From NCBI RefSeq assembly GCF_013072695.1, contig NZ_LXUK01000022.1, positions 741,084 through 805,083 of the forward strand: a stretch of 64,000 nt of DNA, written 5' to 3'. The notes beneath the pieces were generated by a model. It did not search any database. It had not been told where the DNA came from and saw only the letters and a list, made by a program, of their open reading frames with translations. A program made the position numbers and the translations under genes. Positions 8,579 through 18,558 of this stretch are shown one piece after another; the first letter of the stretch is position 1, and each line of letters starts with the position of its first letter. Origin of the DNA: Acinetobacter sp. Ac_5812. GTDB taxonomy: Bacteria; Pseudomonadota; Gammaproteobacteria; Pseudomonadales; Moraxellaceae.

Positions 8579-9613
8579 ATGAGCCATTTAGTCGAATTAG
8601 CAAAAGTAGAGAAAACCGAATTACAACTGGGCTATATTCCTTTACTTGATTGTGTCGCATTACTTTGGGCAAAACAGCGTGGTTTTTTTGAAGATGTCGG
8701 TTTGAAGGTGAATTTAGTCAAAGAGGCATCTTGGGCCAGTTTAAGAGATCGCCTTGCTTTTGGCTTACTCGATGCTGCTCATTGTCTGTCTGCTATGTTA
8801 CCTGCTGCGGCTGTAGGCAACGATCAAATCGGGATTCCACTGCAAACCCCGTTATTGCTCAGTGAAAACCGTGCCTTTATTAGCTTGAGCCAGAAGCTCT
8901 GCTATGCACTCGATATTCAGAAACAAGATTCTGCGGAAAGTTCAGCCAAGAAACTGACGGATTACATTCACCAGCATCAAAACGTCTCGTTGGCGCATGT
9001 GTTTCAACACTCAATTCATCACTATTGTTTAAGAGAATGGCTGGCTTTGGCTGATCCGAAGCTCGCACAATCGATTCAGGTGAAAACATTGCCGCCACCC
9101 TATATGGTCGAGGCCTTGAGTAATCATCTGATAGATGGCTTTTGTGTCGGAGAACCCTGGAATACGCAAGCTGAGTTACAGGGTTTAAGTCACATCGTCT
9201 GTTCGAGCCAACATATTATTCCTAATGTTGCCGACAAAGTCTTAGCGGTTACGCAAGAATGGGCGCAGCAACATCCACATACATTGGTTGCATTGACCAG
9301 TGCCATTATCAAAGCGCAACAAGAATTACGTCAACTGGATGATTTCAGCCCTGTATGGCAACTTCTCATTGAATTTGATGTCATTCAATTTCATTGTTCG
9401 CCAGACGTTCATGTTGAAAAGTACTTTGCCATCCAGAATATCATTCGGAATTTTGTACTCAACAGTGCTGAACCAAAAGCCCAAGACTTTGAATGGTTAT
9501 TTCAACAAATGAATAAATGGAATGCTTTGGAGCTAGAACAAGACACTTATCTGACTCAAGCACAGAATTGTCTGCTGCTCGAAACATATCAAGCTGCTGC
9601 AAATACCCCATAA
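8579..9613 (+). CDS. nasS: Nitrate sensor NasS, NrtA/CmpA-type periplasmic-binding fold without signal peptide
   Basis: A 344-residue protein of the CmpA/NrtA family, seen in LQLGYIPLLDCVALLWAKQRGFF, DAAHCLSAMLPAA and HLIDGFCVGEPWN. There is no signal peptide, which separates the cytoplasmic sensor NasS from transport-binding proteins of the same fold. Known homologues bind nitrate and, without it, hold NasT in an inactive complex. The start codon directly follows the nasT stop, with AAGGA upstream. A terminator follows the gene. Confidence 0.88.
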   Translation: MSHLVELAKVEKTELQLGYIPLLDCVALLWAKQRGFFEDVGLKVNLVKEASWASLRDRLAFGLLDAAHCLSAMLPAAAVGNDQIGIPLQTPLLLSENRAFISLSQKLCYALDIQKQDSAESSAKKLTDYIHQHQNVSLAHVFQHSIHHYCLREWLALADPKLAQSIQVKTLPPPYMVEALSNHLIDGFCVGEPWNTQAELQGLSHIVCSSQHIIPNVADKVLAVTQEWAQQHPHTLVALTSAIIKAQQELRQLDDFSPVWQLLIEFDVIQFHCSPDVHVEKYFAIQNIIRNFVLNSAEPKAQDFEWLFQQMNKWNALELEQDTYLTQAQNCLLLETYQAAANTP

Positions 9614-9626
9614 AATTAAGGACAAA

Positions 9627-9659
9627 AAAAAGCTGTCTTTAACGATCAAGACAGCTTTT
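9627..9659 (+). terminator. Terminator after nasTS
   Basis: Stem AAAAGCTGTCTT / AAGACAGCTTTT around an eight-base loop, right after the nasS stop. Confidence 0.8.
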
Positions 9660-9660
9660 G

Positions 9661-10339
9661 AAAGACCCAAAAGGGATTACGCCAATCAAAAGTAACCCCT
9701 TAAGTAATCACTATCATATTGAAAGCAGAGATATCTTTTTCGGACATTTTTATGTCATTAACTGCCATCTAGAATGCGAATTTTTATCATTTCTGCCAAC
9801 TGAATAAGCGACAACAGTGTTCAATCTCTAATCATCTTGCATTGCGGTAACAACGCGCTTCACAATGCCAGGCAATGGCTAAGTAGTATCAAAAACTATT
9901 CAATAGTTATATTTTAGCAACTATGGGTTTAACATCTTCATAAATAATAATTTAAGCACATAAAAACAATATGTTAGTATGAAACATTCATCCTATTGGA
10001 TCACATAAAAATACACTTTACCCAATTCTTTTCTAAGGATTTAAGTCGCGCTAAAATACCAAAATATAAATAGTTTGACTGCTGAGTTACACAAATCCCA
10101 TGAACGAAATGAGGTAATTCAGTTTAGAATGTTTAAAAATAAAATTACGCTAAATTTTGTCATATTTTAACATTGCCAATTCCTTGCAAAGTTTTCATTA
10201 TATGCACCATGCTTGGCATGCAAATTTCTTCATCGATTAAAACAAATTATAAAAAATTGCAGAATTTTATGCCATAATAAGCAAACTTTGCAGACATCTT
10301 GCAAAAAACTTTTGCAGATTTAGAATTGGAGCAGGCTGA
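9661..10339. other. Long AT-rich intergenic region before aroQ-accBC
   Basis: About 680 bases with no credible reading frame. Near its left edge is an imperfect inverted repeat, AAGGGATTAC (9671-9680) with GTAACCCCTT (9692-9701). The right end has three TTGCA-containing words just before aroQ. It presumably holds the promoter of the aroQ-accB-accC unit, but I cannot single out a -35/-10 pair. Confidence 0.5.
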
Positions 10340-10789
10340 ATGAGCTCAACCATTTTGGTAATTCATGGACCGAATTTGAACTTGCTAGGAAAACGCGAAC
10401 CAGAGGTATATGGTTATCTCACGCTAGATGATATTAACCAGCAACTCACCGCTCAAGCCCAACATGCATCACTTACACTAGATACTTTTCAAAGCAATTG
10501 GGAAGGTGCGATTGTCGATCGTATCCATCAAGCACAAAACGAGGGTGTGAAATTTATCATTATCAACCCTGCTGCCTTGACCCATACCTCAGTTGCTTTA
10601 CGCGATGCCTTACTTGGTGTTGCGATCCCATTTATTGAGGTTCATTTGTCAAATGTTCACGCCCGTGAATCATTCCGTCATCACTCATATTTATCAGATA
10701 AAGCCATTGGCGTAATTTGTGGCTTAGGTGCAAAGGGTTATTCCTTTGCTCTCGATTACGCTATCGAAAAAATTCAATCTTCTAACTAA
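10340..10789 (+). CDS. aroQ: 3-dehydroquinate dehydratase, type II
   Basis: Third step of the shikimate pathway: dehydration of 3-dehydroquinate to 3-dehydroshikimate. The 149 residues match the type II family length. The start shows the GPNLNLLGKREPEVYG signature with the catalytic Tyr at 24, and the later HLSNVHARESFRHHSY segment carries the active-site His and substrate-binding Ser/Asn. It lies 26 bp upstream of accB in the aroQ-accB-accC order found in many gammaproteobacteria, so co-transcription is likely. Confidence 0.96.
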   Translation: MSSTILVIHGPNLNLLGKREPEVYGYLTLDDINQQLTAQAQHASLTLDTFQSNWEGAIVDRIHQAQNEGVKFIIINPAALTHTSVALRDALLGVAIPFIEVHLSNVHARESFRHHSYLSDKAIGVICGLGAKGYSFALDYAIEKIQSSN

Positions 10790-10815
10790 TTTAGACTTTT
10801 TAGGAATGCTCACTC

Positions 10816-11235
10816 ATGGATATCCGTAAAATCAAGAAGCTCATCGACTTGATGATTGAATCTGACTTACAAGCGATTGAAGTTAAGGAAGGCGACCAAT
10901 CTATCTCATTAACTCGCCCTACTCCTGTTTATGCCGCGGCTGCTGTAGCTGCAGCTCCAACAGTTGCTGCGCCAGCACCAGCAGCAAAAACACCACGTGG
11001 TGCAGTTGAATCATCACCAATGGTTGGTGTGTTCTATGCAGCACCAAGTCCAGGTGAAGCGCCATTTGTAAATGTAGGTCAAACAGTATCTGCGGGTGAA
11101 ACATTAGGGATCATTGAAGCAATGAAAATCATGAACCCGATTGAAGCAACAAAAAGCGGCGTCATTGAAGAAATTCTAGTGAAAAATGGTGAAGTGATCC
11201 AATTCGGTCAACCACTTTTCCGCTACCGTGCTTAA
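10816..11235 (+). CDS. accB: Acetyl-CoA carboxylase biotin carboxyl carrier protein
   Basis: Carries biotin for the first step of fatty-acid synthesis. A 139-residue protein with an N-terminal recognition part (MDIRKIKKLIDLM), an Ala/Pro-rich flexible linker at about 38-60, and the biotinyl domain with the EAMKIMN motif, so biotin is attached to K104. Seventeen bases separate the stop codon from the accC start. Confidence 0.97.
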   Translation: MDIRKIKKLIDLMIESDLQAIEVKEGDQSISLTRPTPVYAAAAVAAAPTVAAPAPAAKTPRGAVESSPMVGVFYAAPSPGEAPFVNVGQTVSAGETLGIIEAMKIMNPIEATKSGVIEEILVKNGEVIQFGQPLFRYRA

Positions 11236-11252
11236 TCAGTTTGGGGATTCCT

Positions 11253-12617
11253 ATGTTGCAAAAAGTATTAATTGCAAACCGTGGCGAAATCGCTTTACGA
11301 ATTACTCGGGCTTGTAAAACTCTTGGCATTAAAACAGTTGGTATCTATTCAGATGCTGATAAAGACTTAATGCACTTACGCTTCGTTGATGAAGCAGTAT
11401 GTATCGGGCCGGGTGCAAGTAGTGAAAGCTATTTAAATATTCCTGCAATTATTACTGCTGCAGAAATCACAGGTGCGGATGCAATCCATCCTGGTTATGG
11501 CTTTTTATCCGAAAATGCGGAATTTGCTGAAATCGTTGAAAGTTCTGGCTTTATTTTCATTGGCCCTCGCCCTGAACATATTCGCCTGATGGGGAATAAA
11601 GTATCAGCGATTATTGCAATGAAAAAGTCTGGCGTACCAACCGTACCTGGCTGTGACCATGCTGTAACGATTAACAATGCACTCGCGGAAGCAAAAGAAA
11701 TCGGCTTCCCATTGATCGTGAAAGCGGCTTCCGGTGGTGGCGGTCGTGGTATGCGTATTGTAGAACGTGTCGACACACTACTTGAATCGGTTCAAGCGGC
11801 GCAACGCGATGCTGAAATGTGGTTCGGTGACGATACGGTTTATATGGAACGTTTCTTACAGAAACCACGTCATGTCGAAGTACAGGTTCTTGGTGATGGT
11901 AATGGCCATGCGATTCACCTCTATGATCGCGACTGTTCTTTACAACGTCGTCATCAAAAAGTATTAGAAGAAGCACCTGCACCAAACCTACCTGAACAAG
12001 CGCGTGCTGATATTTTAGAAGCGTGTGTGAACGCATGTAAGTTGATGCAGTATCGTGGTGCAGGTACATTTGAATTTTTATTTGAAGATGGCGAATTCTT
12101 CTTCATTGAAATGAATACCCGTGTTCAAGTTGAACATCCTGTGACTGAAATGGTGACTGGGGTTGATATCATTGAACAACAACTTCGTATTGCTGCAGGT
12201 TTAGGCCTTGAACTTGAACAAGAGCAAATCGAAGTTAAAGGTCATGCGATTGAATGCCGTATCAATGCTGAAGATCCAACCACGTTCTTACCTTCTCCAG
12301 GTAAAATTGAAAGTTTCTATGCGCCAGGTGGTGCCGGTATCCGTTTAGATTCACACATCTATCAGGGCTATAACATCCCGCCTTACTATGATTCAATGAT
12401 TGCAAAATTGATTTCGCATGGTAAAGACCGTGAAACATCGTTAGCTCGTATGCGCCATGCATTAGATGAAATGATTTTGACAGGAATTAAAACCAATATT
12501 CCATTGCATAAAGATTTGATCTTACAAGACAAAAATTTCTGTGAACAGGCAATGGATATTCATTATCTTGAAAAACATTTGCTAAAACAGCTTGAACCAA
12601 AAGCTGAAAAAGCCTAA
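11253..12617 (+). CDS. accC: Acetyl-CoA carboxylase biotin carboxylase subunit
   Basis: ATP-grasp enzyme that carboxylates the biotin on AccB. The ATG at 11253 (MLQKVLIANRGEIALRI) follows a GGGGA site and gives 454 residues, the usual length; a TTG four codons earlier is in frame but less likely. Visible motifs include the glycine-rich ATP loop ASGGGGRGMRIV and the active-site stretch FFIEMNTRVQVEHPVTE. A strong terminator follows. Confidence 0.97.
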   Translation: MLQKVLIANRGEIALRITRACKTLGIKTVGIYSDADKDLMHLRFVDEAVCIGPGASSESYLNIPAIITAAEITGADAIHPGYGFLSENAEFAEIVESSGFIFIGPRPEHIRLMGNKVSAIIAMKKSGVPTVPGCDHAVTINNALAEAKEIGFPLIVKAASGGGGRGMRIVERVDTLLESVQAAQRDAEMWFGDDTVYMERFLQKPRHVEVQVLGDGNGHAIHLYDRDCSLQRRHQKVLEEAPAPNLPEQARADILEACVNACKLMQYRGAGTFEFLFEDGEFFFIEMNTRVQVEHPVTEMVTGVDIIEQQLRIAAGLGLELEQEQIEVKGHAIECRINAEDPTTFLPSPGKIESFYAPGGAGIRLDSHIYQGYNIPPYYDSMIAKLISHGKDRETSLARMRHALDEMILTGIKTNIPLHKDLILQDKNFCEQAMDIHYLEKHLLKQLEPKAEKA

Positions 12618-12619
12618 AT

Positions 12620-12652
12620 AAAAAAGCCTCTTAAATTATAAGAGGCTTTTTT
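12620..12652 (+). terminator. Terminator after accC
   Basis: AAAAAAGCCTCTT / AAGAGGCTTTTTT stem with a short AT loop; the flanking A and T runs make it usable in both directions, so it can also end the convergent gene at 12671. Confidence 0.88.
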
Positions 12653-12670
12653 ATGTCTAACTCAATCTTA

Positions 12671-13150
12671 TTAAGGTAATACACGACGCAAGGTTGCAAA
12701 ACACTTGTCGCCTTTCTCGCTAGCACAAAAATCGATGGTTGAATCATTGGCCCATTTTACAAAGTATTGAGAAACTTCACCCGTTTGATCTTGCTTTTGA
12801 CCTGAACAGTCCATTTCATTATTGTCATATTTGATTTGCAGAACTAATGCTGGCAAGCGCTCTTTATGATCTTCTGATGGCTGATAATCATATAAGCCAT
12901 AGGACCATTCTTGACCACTTTTAATCACCACATCACTTGCACCACGGAAGTTGTAGTATTCGACACACTTCTTATTGTTTGGAATTTCCATTCCCCACAG
13001 TCCCATAATTTCAGGGCGAGTTGTGACCCGAATTGCATTTGCTTTGGCTATTTGTTGGGGTGTCACAGTTGCTTTGTCATTTACGACCGTCTCTGCCATA
13101 GTCCATGTTGAGCAAGCCCATAATAATCCAATAATATAAATATTTTTCAT
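12671..13150 (-). CDS. Hypothetical secreted protein
   Basis: A 159-residue protein of unknown function. It opens with a clear signal peptide (MKNIYIIGLLWACSTWTMAE, cleavage probably after TMA), so it is likely periplasmic. Four Cys remain in the mature part (C-V-E-Y-Y, M-D-C-S-G, D-F-C-A-S, K-C-F-A-T), which could form two disulfides. It is convergent with accC and divergent from the amidase gene. No family recognised. Confidence 0.7.
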   Translation of the reverse strand: MKNIYIIGLLWACSTWTMAETVVNDKATVTPQQIAKANAIRVTTRPEIMGLWGMEIPNNKKCVEYYNFRGASDVVIKSGQEWSYGLYDYQPSEDHKERLPALVLQIKYDNNEMDCSGQKQDQTGEVSQYFVKWANDSTIDFCASEKGDKCFATLRRVLP

Positions 13151-13354
13151 AGATTTAATTAAGTCGTCATCTTAACGGTGCATAGGCTTAAATTAGCATA
13201 TTTTTTGATAAAAGCATGCATTCATAACCATATAAACACAATATTTTTACCATGTAATTTAGTTGCTTGTTTTGACACTTTTTCAGGTATCCTATTTTTC
13301 AAATTGTATTTAACTTTTTACTTTATAAAGATTTTCGCTTTAGGGATAAAAGCC

Positions 13355-14845
13355 ATGAAATTTTCAGAATACGTACAGTACGATGGTTTAGGGTTAGCTG
13401 AGTTAGTCAAAAACAAAGAAGTTCACCCATCAGAGCTGCTCGAAATCGCATTAGAACGGAGCAATCAGGTCAATCCGAAACTGAATGCCATCATTATCCC
13501 GATGTACGAACAAGCCAAACAACACGCGCAACAGAACCTTAGTGGTGCATTTGCAGGCGTTCCTTTTCTCGTCAAAGACCTATTCCAAGAATACCAAGGT
13601 ATACCAACCTCCTATGGCAGCCATGCATTAAAAAAAATCAATTACACACCAGACTTTAATGCAGAAATTGTCAATCGCTGGGAACAAACTGGTATTGTCA
13701 CATTTGGTCGTACCAATATCCCAGAGTTTGGTATTAAAGGAATTACAGAACCAGATGCGTGGGGTTCATGCCACAATCCATGGAATTTAAAACATAATAG
13801 CGGTGGTTCTTCTGGTGGGTCCGCTTCAGCCGTTGCAGCTGGGTTGGTACCGATTGCAGGTGCTGGAGATGGTGGTGGATCAATTCGTATCCCTGCTTCT
13901 TATTGTGGTTTGTTTGGATTAAAACCCAGTCGTGGACGTACACCGTGGGGACCACAATTTAGTGAAGCCATGCATGGCGCAGCGATGCAACATGTACTCA
14001 GCAAAACCGTTCGAGATAGTGCGGCCATGCTAGATGCAGTGCAAGGCCCTGAACAAACCTCATTATTTCGAATTGAAGCCCCTGAACAAAAATATTTAGA
14101 TGTTATTCAGCAAGCACCTAAGAAACTCCGCATTGCCTTCAGTACCCAATCACCAATTGGCACCAAGATTTCTAAAGATGCCATCCAAGCTGTGCAACGA
14201 ACAGCGAAGTTATTGGAATCATTGGGTCATATTGTGGTTGAAGATCGTCCGCAAATTGATGGGTTGGAACTTGCAAAAGATTTCGTTACGACATGGTTCA
14301 GTCAGTTCTCCTATATGCAGGCACAAATCAAACAAATGGCGGGTGCTACTGATCGTGATTTCGAACTCGATTCGATAGCTTTAGCTGCCTTTGGAGCGAA
14401 GACCACGGCAACAGAATATATTCATACCTTAAATAATTGGGGGCTATACAGTACCCAGATGAATATTTTCTTTGAAAATTATGACTTATACCTCACCCCA
14501 ACCACAGCTTCTGTCGCACCAAAAAATGGTGAGGTTGCCACACCCGCTTGGCAGAAACCCATTCTCAAAGGCTTGTTAAAAGTTGGTAAAGCGCATTATC
14601 TGGCGCAAGGTAAACTGGTTGAGAAAATGGTGCAGGACAATTTAAGTTGGGTACCTTTTACCCAGCTCGCCAATGTAACAGGCCTACCTGCCATGTCAGT
14701 CCCTTTGTACTGGAATAAACACAGTATGCCACTTGGTAGCCAGTTTATCGCGCCTTTTGGGCGTGAAGACCGCTTGTTGCAACTTGCTGCTCAACTAGAA
14801 CAAGCACAACCGTGGCTGCCACAATATAAGAATATCCAAATCTAG
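13355..14845 (+). CDS. Amidase signature family amidase
   Basis: A 496-residue hydrolase of carbon-nitrogen amide bonds; substrate not predictable. I start it at the ATG 13355 (MKFSEYVQYDG), because the longer frame upstream is hydrophobic, AT-rich and lacks family similarity. The Ser-cisSer-Lys triad is visible: K74 in FLVKD, the serine pair of GGSSGGS at 152-153, and nucleophile S176 in GDGGGSIRIP. A TTGACA word at 13272 may belong to its promoter. The stop lies one base from the stop of the convergent MFS gene. Confidence 0.9.
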   Translation: MKFSEYVQYDGLGLAELVKNKEVHPSELLEIALERSNQVNPKLNAIIIPMYEQAKQHAQQNLSGAFAGVPFLVKDLFQEYQGIPTSYGSHALKKINYTPDFNAEIVNRWEQTGIVTFGRTNIPEFGIKGITEPDAWGSCHNPWNLKHNSGGSSGGSASAVAAGLVPIAGAGDGGGSIRIPASYCGLFGLKPSRGRTPWGPQFSEAMHGAAMQHVLSKTVRDSAAMLDAVQGPEQTSLFRIEAPEQKYLDVIQQAPKKLRIAFSTQSPIGTKISKDAIQAVQRTAKLLESLGHIVVEDRPQIDGLELAKDFVTTWFSQFSYMQAQIKQMAGATDRDFELDSIALAAFGAKTTATEYIHTLNNWGLYSTQMNIFFENYDLYLTPTTASVAPKNGEVATPAWQKPILKGLLKVGKAHYLAQGKLVEKMVQDNLSWVPFTQLANVTGLPAMSVPLYWNKHSMPLGSQFIAPFGREDRLLQLAAQLEQAQPWLPQYKNIQI

Positions 14846-14846
14846 C

Positions 14847-16016
14847 TTAACTTTTGGCTGCTGTTTCCACTTGATTCGGCAGCCATACTACAAGCAATAA
14901 ACCTAATAACACGGCAATACTGGCGCAGAAGAAAATCGTCGCACCTGAAAAAACTTGCCAATAGTGCCCTGCCAATAAACTTCCAGATGCTACCCCTAGA
15001 CCCCACATGGTGCTATACAACGCCTGCCCTCGGCCTTGCTGCTCAGGCGTAAAGTTCTGGAAAATCACTTTCATGGCAATCAGATGGAACAAGCCAAAGC
15101 TAAAGGCATGCAAAGATTGAGCAAGCAACTGCCCAATGTAATTGCTCTCCAAGATACCAACTAAGAACCAACGTAAACTGGTCAAAAGCAGACAAATCAC
15201 CACCAATATTCGCCATGAAAAGCGAGTAAAGAATAGCTTTTGTGCCACAGCAAACATGACGATTTCAGCAATCACCCCCATCGCCCATAAACTACCAATT
15301 TGTGTAGTGCTAAAGCCGATTTCTTTTAGATAGTTACTATAAAAGCTATAAAACGGCGCCAATGAAAACAGCAAAATAAATTCGATACTGAAAAATGCCG
15401 CCACAATAGGTCGTTTTAAAATCGGCATTAGCGGTTCAAGTGTTTTTTGTGAACTTGGTGCATGCTCTGGTTCTTTAATACTAAATGACCAGAGAAAAGC
15501 CAAAAACGAAACAGAGAGCAGTAAAATTGGCAGCATTGAAATTGGAATAACTTCCAACAAAGCCCCTATGACAAATACACCGACAATAAAACCGACTGAA
15601 CCCCATTTACGCACTTTGCCATAGAGTTCTGCACGTTTTTCGCCAAGCCAAAATAAAGTTACCCCTTCAAATTGCGCCAAGATAGCATTTTGAAAGAAGC
15701 TAAAAATCAGCATCAGCAAAGCGACTGATTGAAAGCTATTCGGAATCACAAATATGGCAAACCAGATACAGGCTTCCATCCATGTCGCAATACGCACCAA
15801 AAGCATTCTTTTACCTGATTTATCGGCAATCCAGCCCCAAATCAATGGCGCAAAAAAACGGGTAATAATCGCAATTGAAGAAAGAATACCGATCTCTTGA
15901 TAATTGAACCCCTGATCTTGTAGATACAGGTTCCAATACGGCATGAATGTCCCGACTATGGCGTAGTAGAAAAAGTAGAAGCCAGCGAGTCTGGTATTAA
16001 TGGTCAGTGGTTGCAT
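14847..16016 (-). CDS. MFS transporter, HcaT/MFS_1-like
   Basis: A 389-residue permease with 12 hydrophobic segments. The N-terminus (AGFYFFYYAIVGTFMPYW then LYLQDQGFNYQEIGILSS) and the GWIADKSGKR loop are typical of the 3-phenylpropionate permease-like branch. Substrate unknown; such proteins also annotate as nucleoside or sugar symporters. Convergent to the amidase with a one-base gap and no terminator between them, so the two transcripts may run into each other. Confidence 0.8.
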   Translation of the reverse strand: MQPLTINTRLAGFYFFYYAIVGTFMPYWNLYLQDQGFNYQEIGILSSIAIITRFFAPLIWGWIADKSGKRMLLVRIATWMEACIWFAIFVIPNSFQSVALLMLIFSFFQNAILAQFEGVTLFWLGEKRAELYGKVRKWGSVGFIVGVFVIGALLEVIPISMLPILLLSVSFLAFLWSFSIKEPEHAPSSQKTLEPLMPILKRPIVAAFFSIEFILLFSLAPFYSFYSNYLKEIGFSTTQIGSLWAMGVIAEIVMFAVAQKLFFTRFSWRILVVICLLLTSLRWFLVGILESNYIGQLLAQSLHAFSFGLFHLIAMKVIFQNFTPEQQGRGQALYSTMWGLGVASGSLLAGHYWQVFSGATIFFCASIAVLLGLLLVVWLPNQVETAAKS

Positions 16017-16174
16017 TTATCTTGGATCATTAGACCTATATAACGAGTTCCACTCTAACAGAGTGAGCAGCTAATTTATTTTTAGCGTCCAATTATATAT
16101 ACAAATTATTGGCTTTAAATCCTCTATAAAACGATAATTAGCCTACACTTCCAAATGCACTTGCTGCATTTACA

Positions 16175-16792
16175 TTAAGCAGTTTTCATCACGAGTCTTG
16201 TAACTCCGTTTACAATCATATCAATTGCAATTGTGCCTATAAGCAGTGCAGCAAGTCGACCCACAATATCGAAATAGCGATCAATATATTTGGCATGCTT
16301 ATAACGCAAATGATCATGCGAGAGTTTCATCACGATTAATACACTACATGTTAAAAATAGCGTACATGCAATCACAATTGCTGCTTCAGTAATTGACATC
16401 CTCATGCCTGTTACCACGGCAGCACTGATTGTTCCAGGGCCAATCATAAAAGGCATGGCGACTGTACCCGCTAGATGCTCTGGAGCACCTCTCATTTCAC
16501 CAATCGTATCTGCCCCTTGGAAAACATAGCGATAACCAATGACCAAAAAAATAAGGCCACCAAATATCTGGAACGATTCAAATCGTACATTTAAATACTT
16601 ACTAAAAATTGCCTCACCTCCCCAAGCAAAAAGTATAAACACAACATAAGCAATCAGCCCACCTTGTATTAGCGCACGATTAAATATTTTGGTCTCTGTA
16701 TGTCTAATTAACCCAATCATATAAATACTCATAAGAAATGGATTCAACAATGAGAAAAATAAGAGAAATGTGCTCAAATAAGAAGAAGTCAT
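16175..16792 (-). CDS. MarC family integral membrane protein
   Basis: A 205-residue inner-membrane protein with six hydrophobic segments. Family marks: LLNPFLMSIYMIGL near the N-terminus, FGGLIFLVIGY in the middle, and MPFMIGPGTISAAVV. The original link of MarC to multidrug resistance was not upheld, and its function is unknown. Start taken at the ATG 16790-16792 (MTSSYLS) with GGAG nine bases upstream; a TTG five codons earlier is the alternative. Confidence 0.8.
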   Translation of the reverse strand: MTSSYLSTFLLFFSLLNPFLMSIYMIGLIRHTETKIFNRALIQGGLIAYVVFILFAWGGEAIFSKYLNVRFESFQIFGGLIFLVIGYRYVFQGADTIGEMRGAPEHLAGTVAMPFMIGPGTISAAVVTGMRMSITEAAIVIACTLFLTCSVLIVMKLSHDHLRYKHAKYIDRYFDIVGRLAALLIGTIAIDMIVNGVTRLVMKTA

Positions 16793-16872
16793 CGCCCCAT
16801 ACTCCAATGAGTCCTCAATAGGTTAATCAACTTTCTACGAAAGATTGAGTTCATACGATTGTTTGCAAATGA

Positions 16873-18048
16873 TTAAAAATTATAAACAAACATGACATTC
16901 AACAATTTGTTCCACTGACTATCGTCACCGCCTGCCAAAGAATTTGCAGTTCCACCAATAAATGGGTCATTTTTACTGGTGATATATTCGGAATAAAGCG
17001 AGATCTTCTTATAGTTCCAAGCTGCGCCGATGATATTTCGTTGAGAGTTTTTATAATTCTGCTCATCTTTATTCAATCCACTCAAGACCACATAAGGCGT
17101 AACATTTAGTCCATTTATGACATCCTTAAAGATATAGTTCACATCGACTGAATAAAAAGTGCCACTATTTGCAATGTTGTATGCTGAATCAAATGAACCA
17201 AATGTCGAGTAATTGGAATTTGAATCCTTATTATCAATTTTGATTTGTCCAGCGGTCAGGGTTATTCCCAAGTTCTGATAGTTGAGCGTATTAAATAATG
17301 ACCAAGCTTTACGATTGCCGTCTTTATGATTCTGTTGATTCTCAATCGTTGAATACCAGTAACTTCCGCCGACAGCCATGTCTAAGTCATCATTATTGAA
17401 AAAACTAAGCTCTTGTTTAGCTCTCATTACAAACATATTTTTTTCTTTTAAGCTCGTCATGGTTGGATCATTTGTTTTCACTGTATTGGCAGAATAACGA
17501 GCCGTATCTTTATCTGCTGTCCCAGTATAATGACCACCATCGCGGGCAAAGTATGCTAAATCAATCTTGGTGGCTGAAGGCAATTCAGTATGATAATTAA
17601 TCCCTAGATTGAGTACATCTTGAAGTCCCATTGTATAATTGAGACCCGCATAAAAGCTGCTATCCCAAAACCGGCTAGGACCAAAAGGTACAGGCTGTAA
17701 GCCCAGTGTAATATGATCTGTACTGTTTAAACGATAACCCGCATAGGCCGACACTAAAGTTGAAAAATCACATAATTCAGACCATTGATAACAACGCCAC
17801 TGTACATTCCCAAAGACTTTAGGTGATTCATAAGCGATATTCACAATCGCAGCATCAAACTTAATACTGTTATCCGAGTCAATATTTGGACCATAATCTT
17901 TATAATTATATTTGGCTCGCAATGCACCTGAAACCGTCACAGCACCTGTATCAGTTTTTGGGTCACCCAAAGTCATTGCGGCAAAACTAGGAAGTGTCAC
18001 CCCAGCTGCAAATAATCCTACACTTAACTTGCTAAATACGGTATGCAT
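16873..18048 (-). CDS. Outer-membrane porin, last gene of the catabolic cluster
   Basis: A 391-residue beta-barrel protein with a signal peptide (cleavage near PSFA at about 22-23) and a C-terminal Phe (NVMFVYNF), as expected for outer-membrane proteins handled by BAM. Alternating hydrophobic strands run throughout. It lies 145 bp after the cupin gene, on the same strand as the oxygenase cluster. It probably lets the cluster's substrate cross the outer membrane. I cannot assign the exact family; OprD- or OprP-like porins are candidates. Confidence 0.75.
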   Translation of the reverse strand: MHTVFSKLSVGLFAAGVTLPSFAAMTLGDPKTDTGAVTVSGALRAKYNYKDYGPNIDSDNSIKFDAAIVNIAYESPKVFGNVQWRCYQWSELCDFSTLVSAYAGYRLNSTDHITLGLQPVPFGPSRFWDSSFYAGLNYTMGLQDVLNLGINYHTELPSATKIDLAYFARDGGHYTGTADKDTARYSANTVKTNDPTMTSLKEKNMFVMRAKQELSFFNNDDLDMAVGGSYWYSTIENQQNHKDGNRKAWSLFNTLNYQNLGITLTAGQIKIDNKDSNSNYSTFGSFDSAYNIANSGTFYSVDVNYIFKDVINGLNVTPYVVLSGLNKDEQNYKNSQRNIIGAAWNYKKISLYSEYITSKNDPFIGGTANSLAGGDDSQWNKLLNVMFVYNF

Positions 18049-18193
18049 TCATATCTCCTTGTATAGATGTTGGAGAGAAATCTGTGGTTATTTCTCCCTC
18101 ATTTTTAATCAAGAGACTTTGCTCATATGAGTCATAATCTAAAAAAACCAACACTGAAAATTAATTTTCAGCTTAAAAGTGGTGGAATTAAGT

Positions 18194-18547
18194 TCAAGAT
18201 AAACCATGTATTTCTTTCCAATTACCTGGATATACTACATAACCAAAGCAGGCATGCCCACCATAAATAAGTTCTGTACCCTCAGGTATCCAGAGCATCT
18301 GCCCTGGCCGAACTTCGTACTTCTGTCCATTTGCAGTGAGTTCAAAACAGCCTTCAATGACAAAAATGACTTCGTCATAAAGTAACTTCCAACTCACTTC
18401 CGCCCCTTCCCAACGTGCAAAACCGATACCCATATTTGGAGAAACATCGGCTCCTAATGCTCTAGCAACATAAGCAGTACCTTGAGGTGTTTCACCACGG
18501 AGGTTAAAAATCAATTGTTTACTATCAACTAAACGAACTTCACTCAT
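18194..18547 (-). CDS. Small cupin-domain protein
   Basis: A 117-residue single-domain cupin with VIEGCFELTANGQKYEVRPG and QMLWIPEGTELIY as the two cupin motifs, close to the DUF861/EutQ-like group. Metal-binding histidines of classical cupins are mostly replaced, so a binding or isomerase-like role is as likely as oxidation. It starts 11 bp after the FAD oxidoreductase stop, and small cupins often sit next to DAO-type amine oxidases. Confidence 0.78.
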   Translation of the reverse strand: MSEVRLVDSKQLIFNLRGETPQGTAYVARALGADVSPNMGIGFARWEGAEVSWKLLYDEVIFVIEGCFELTANGQKYEVRPGQMLWIPEGTELIYGGHACFGYVVYPGNWKEIHGLS

Positions 18548-18558
18548 TATCTTTTACC

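Noticed and set aside
13178..13354. 59-residue hydrophobic extension of the amidase
   Set aside because: AT-rich intergenic character; the family start MKFSEYVQ lies inside.
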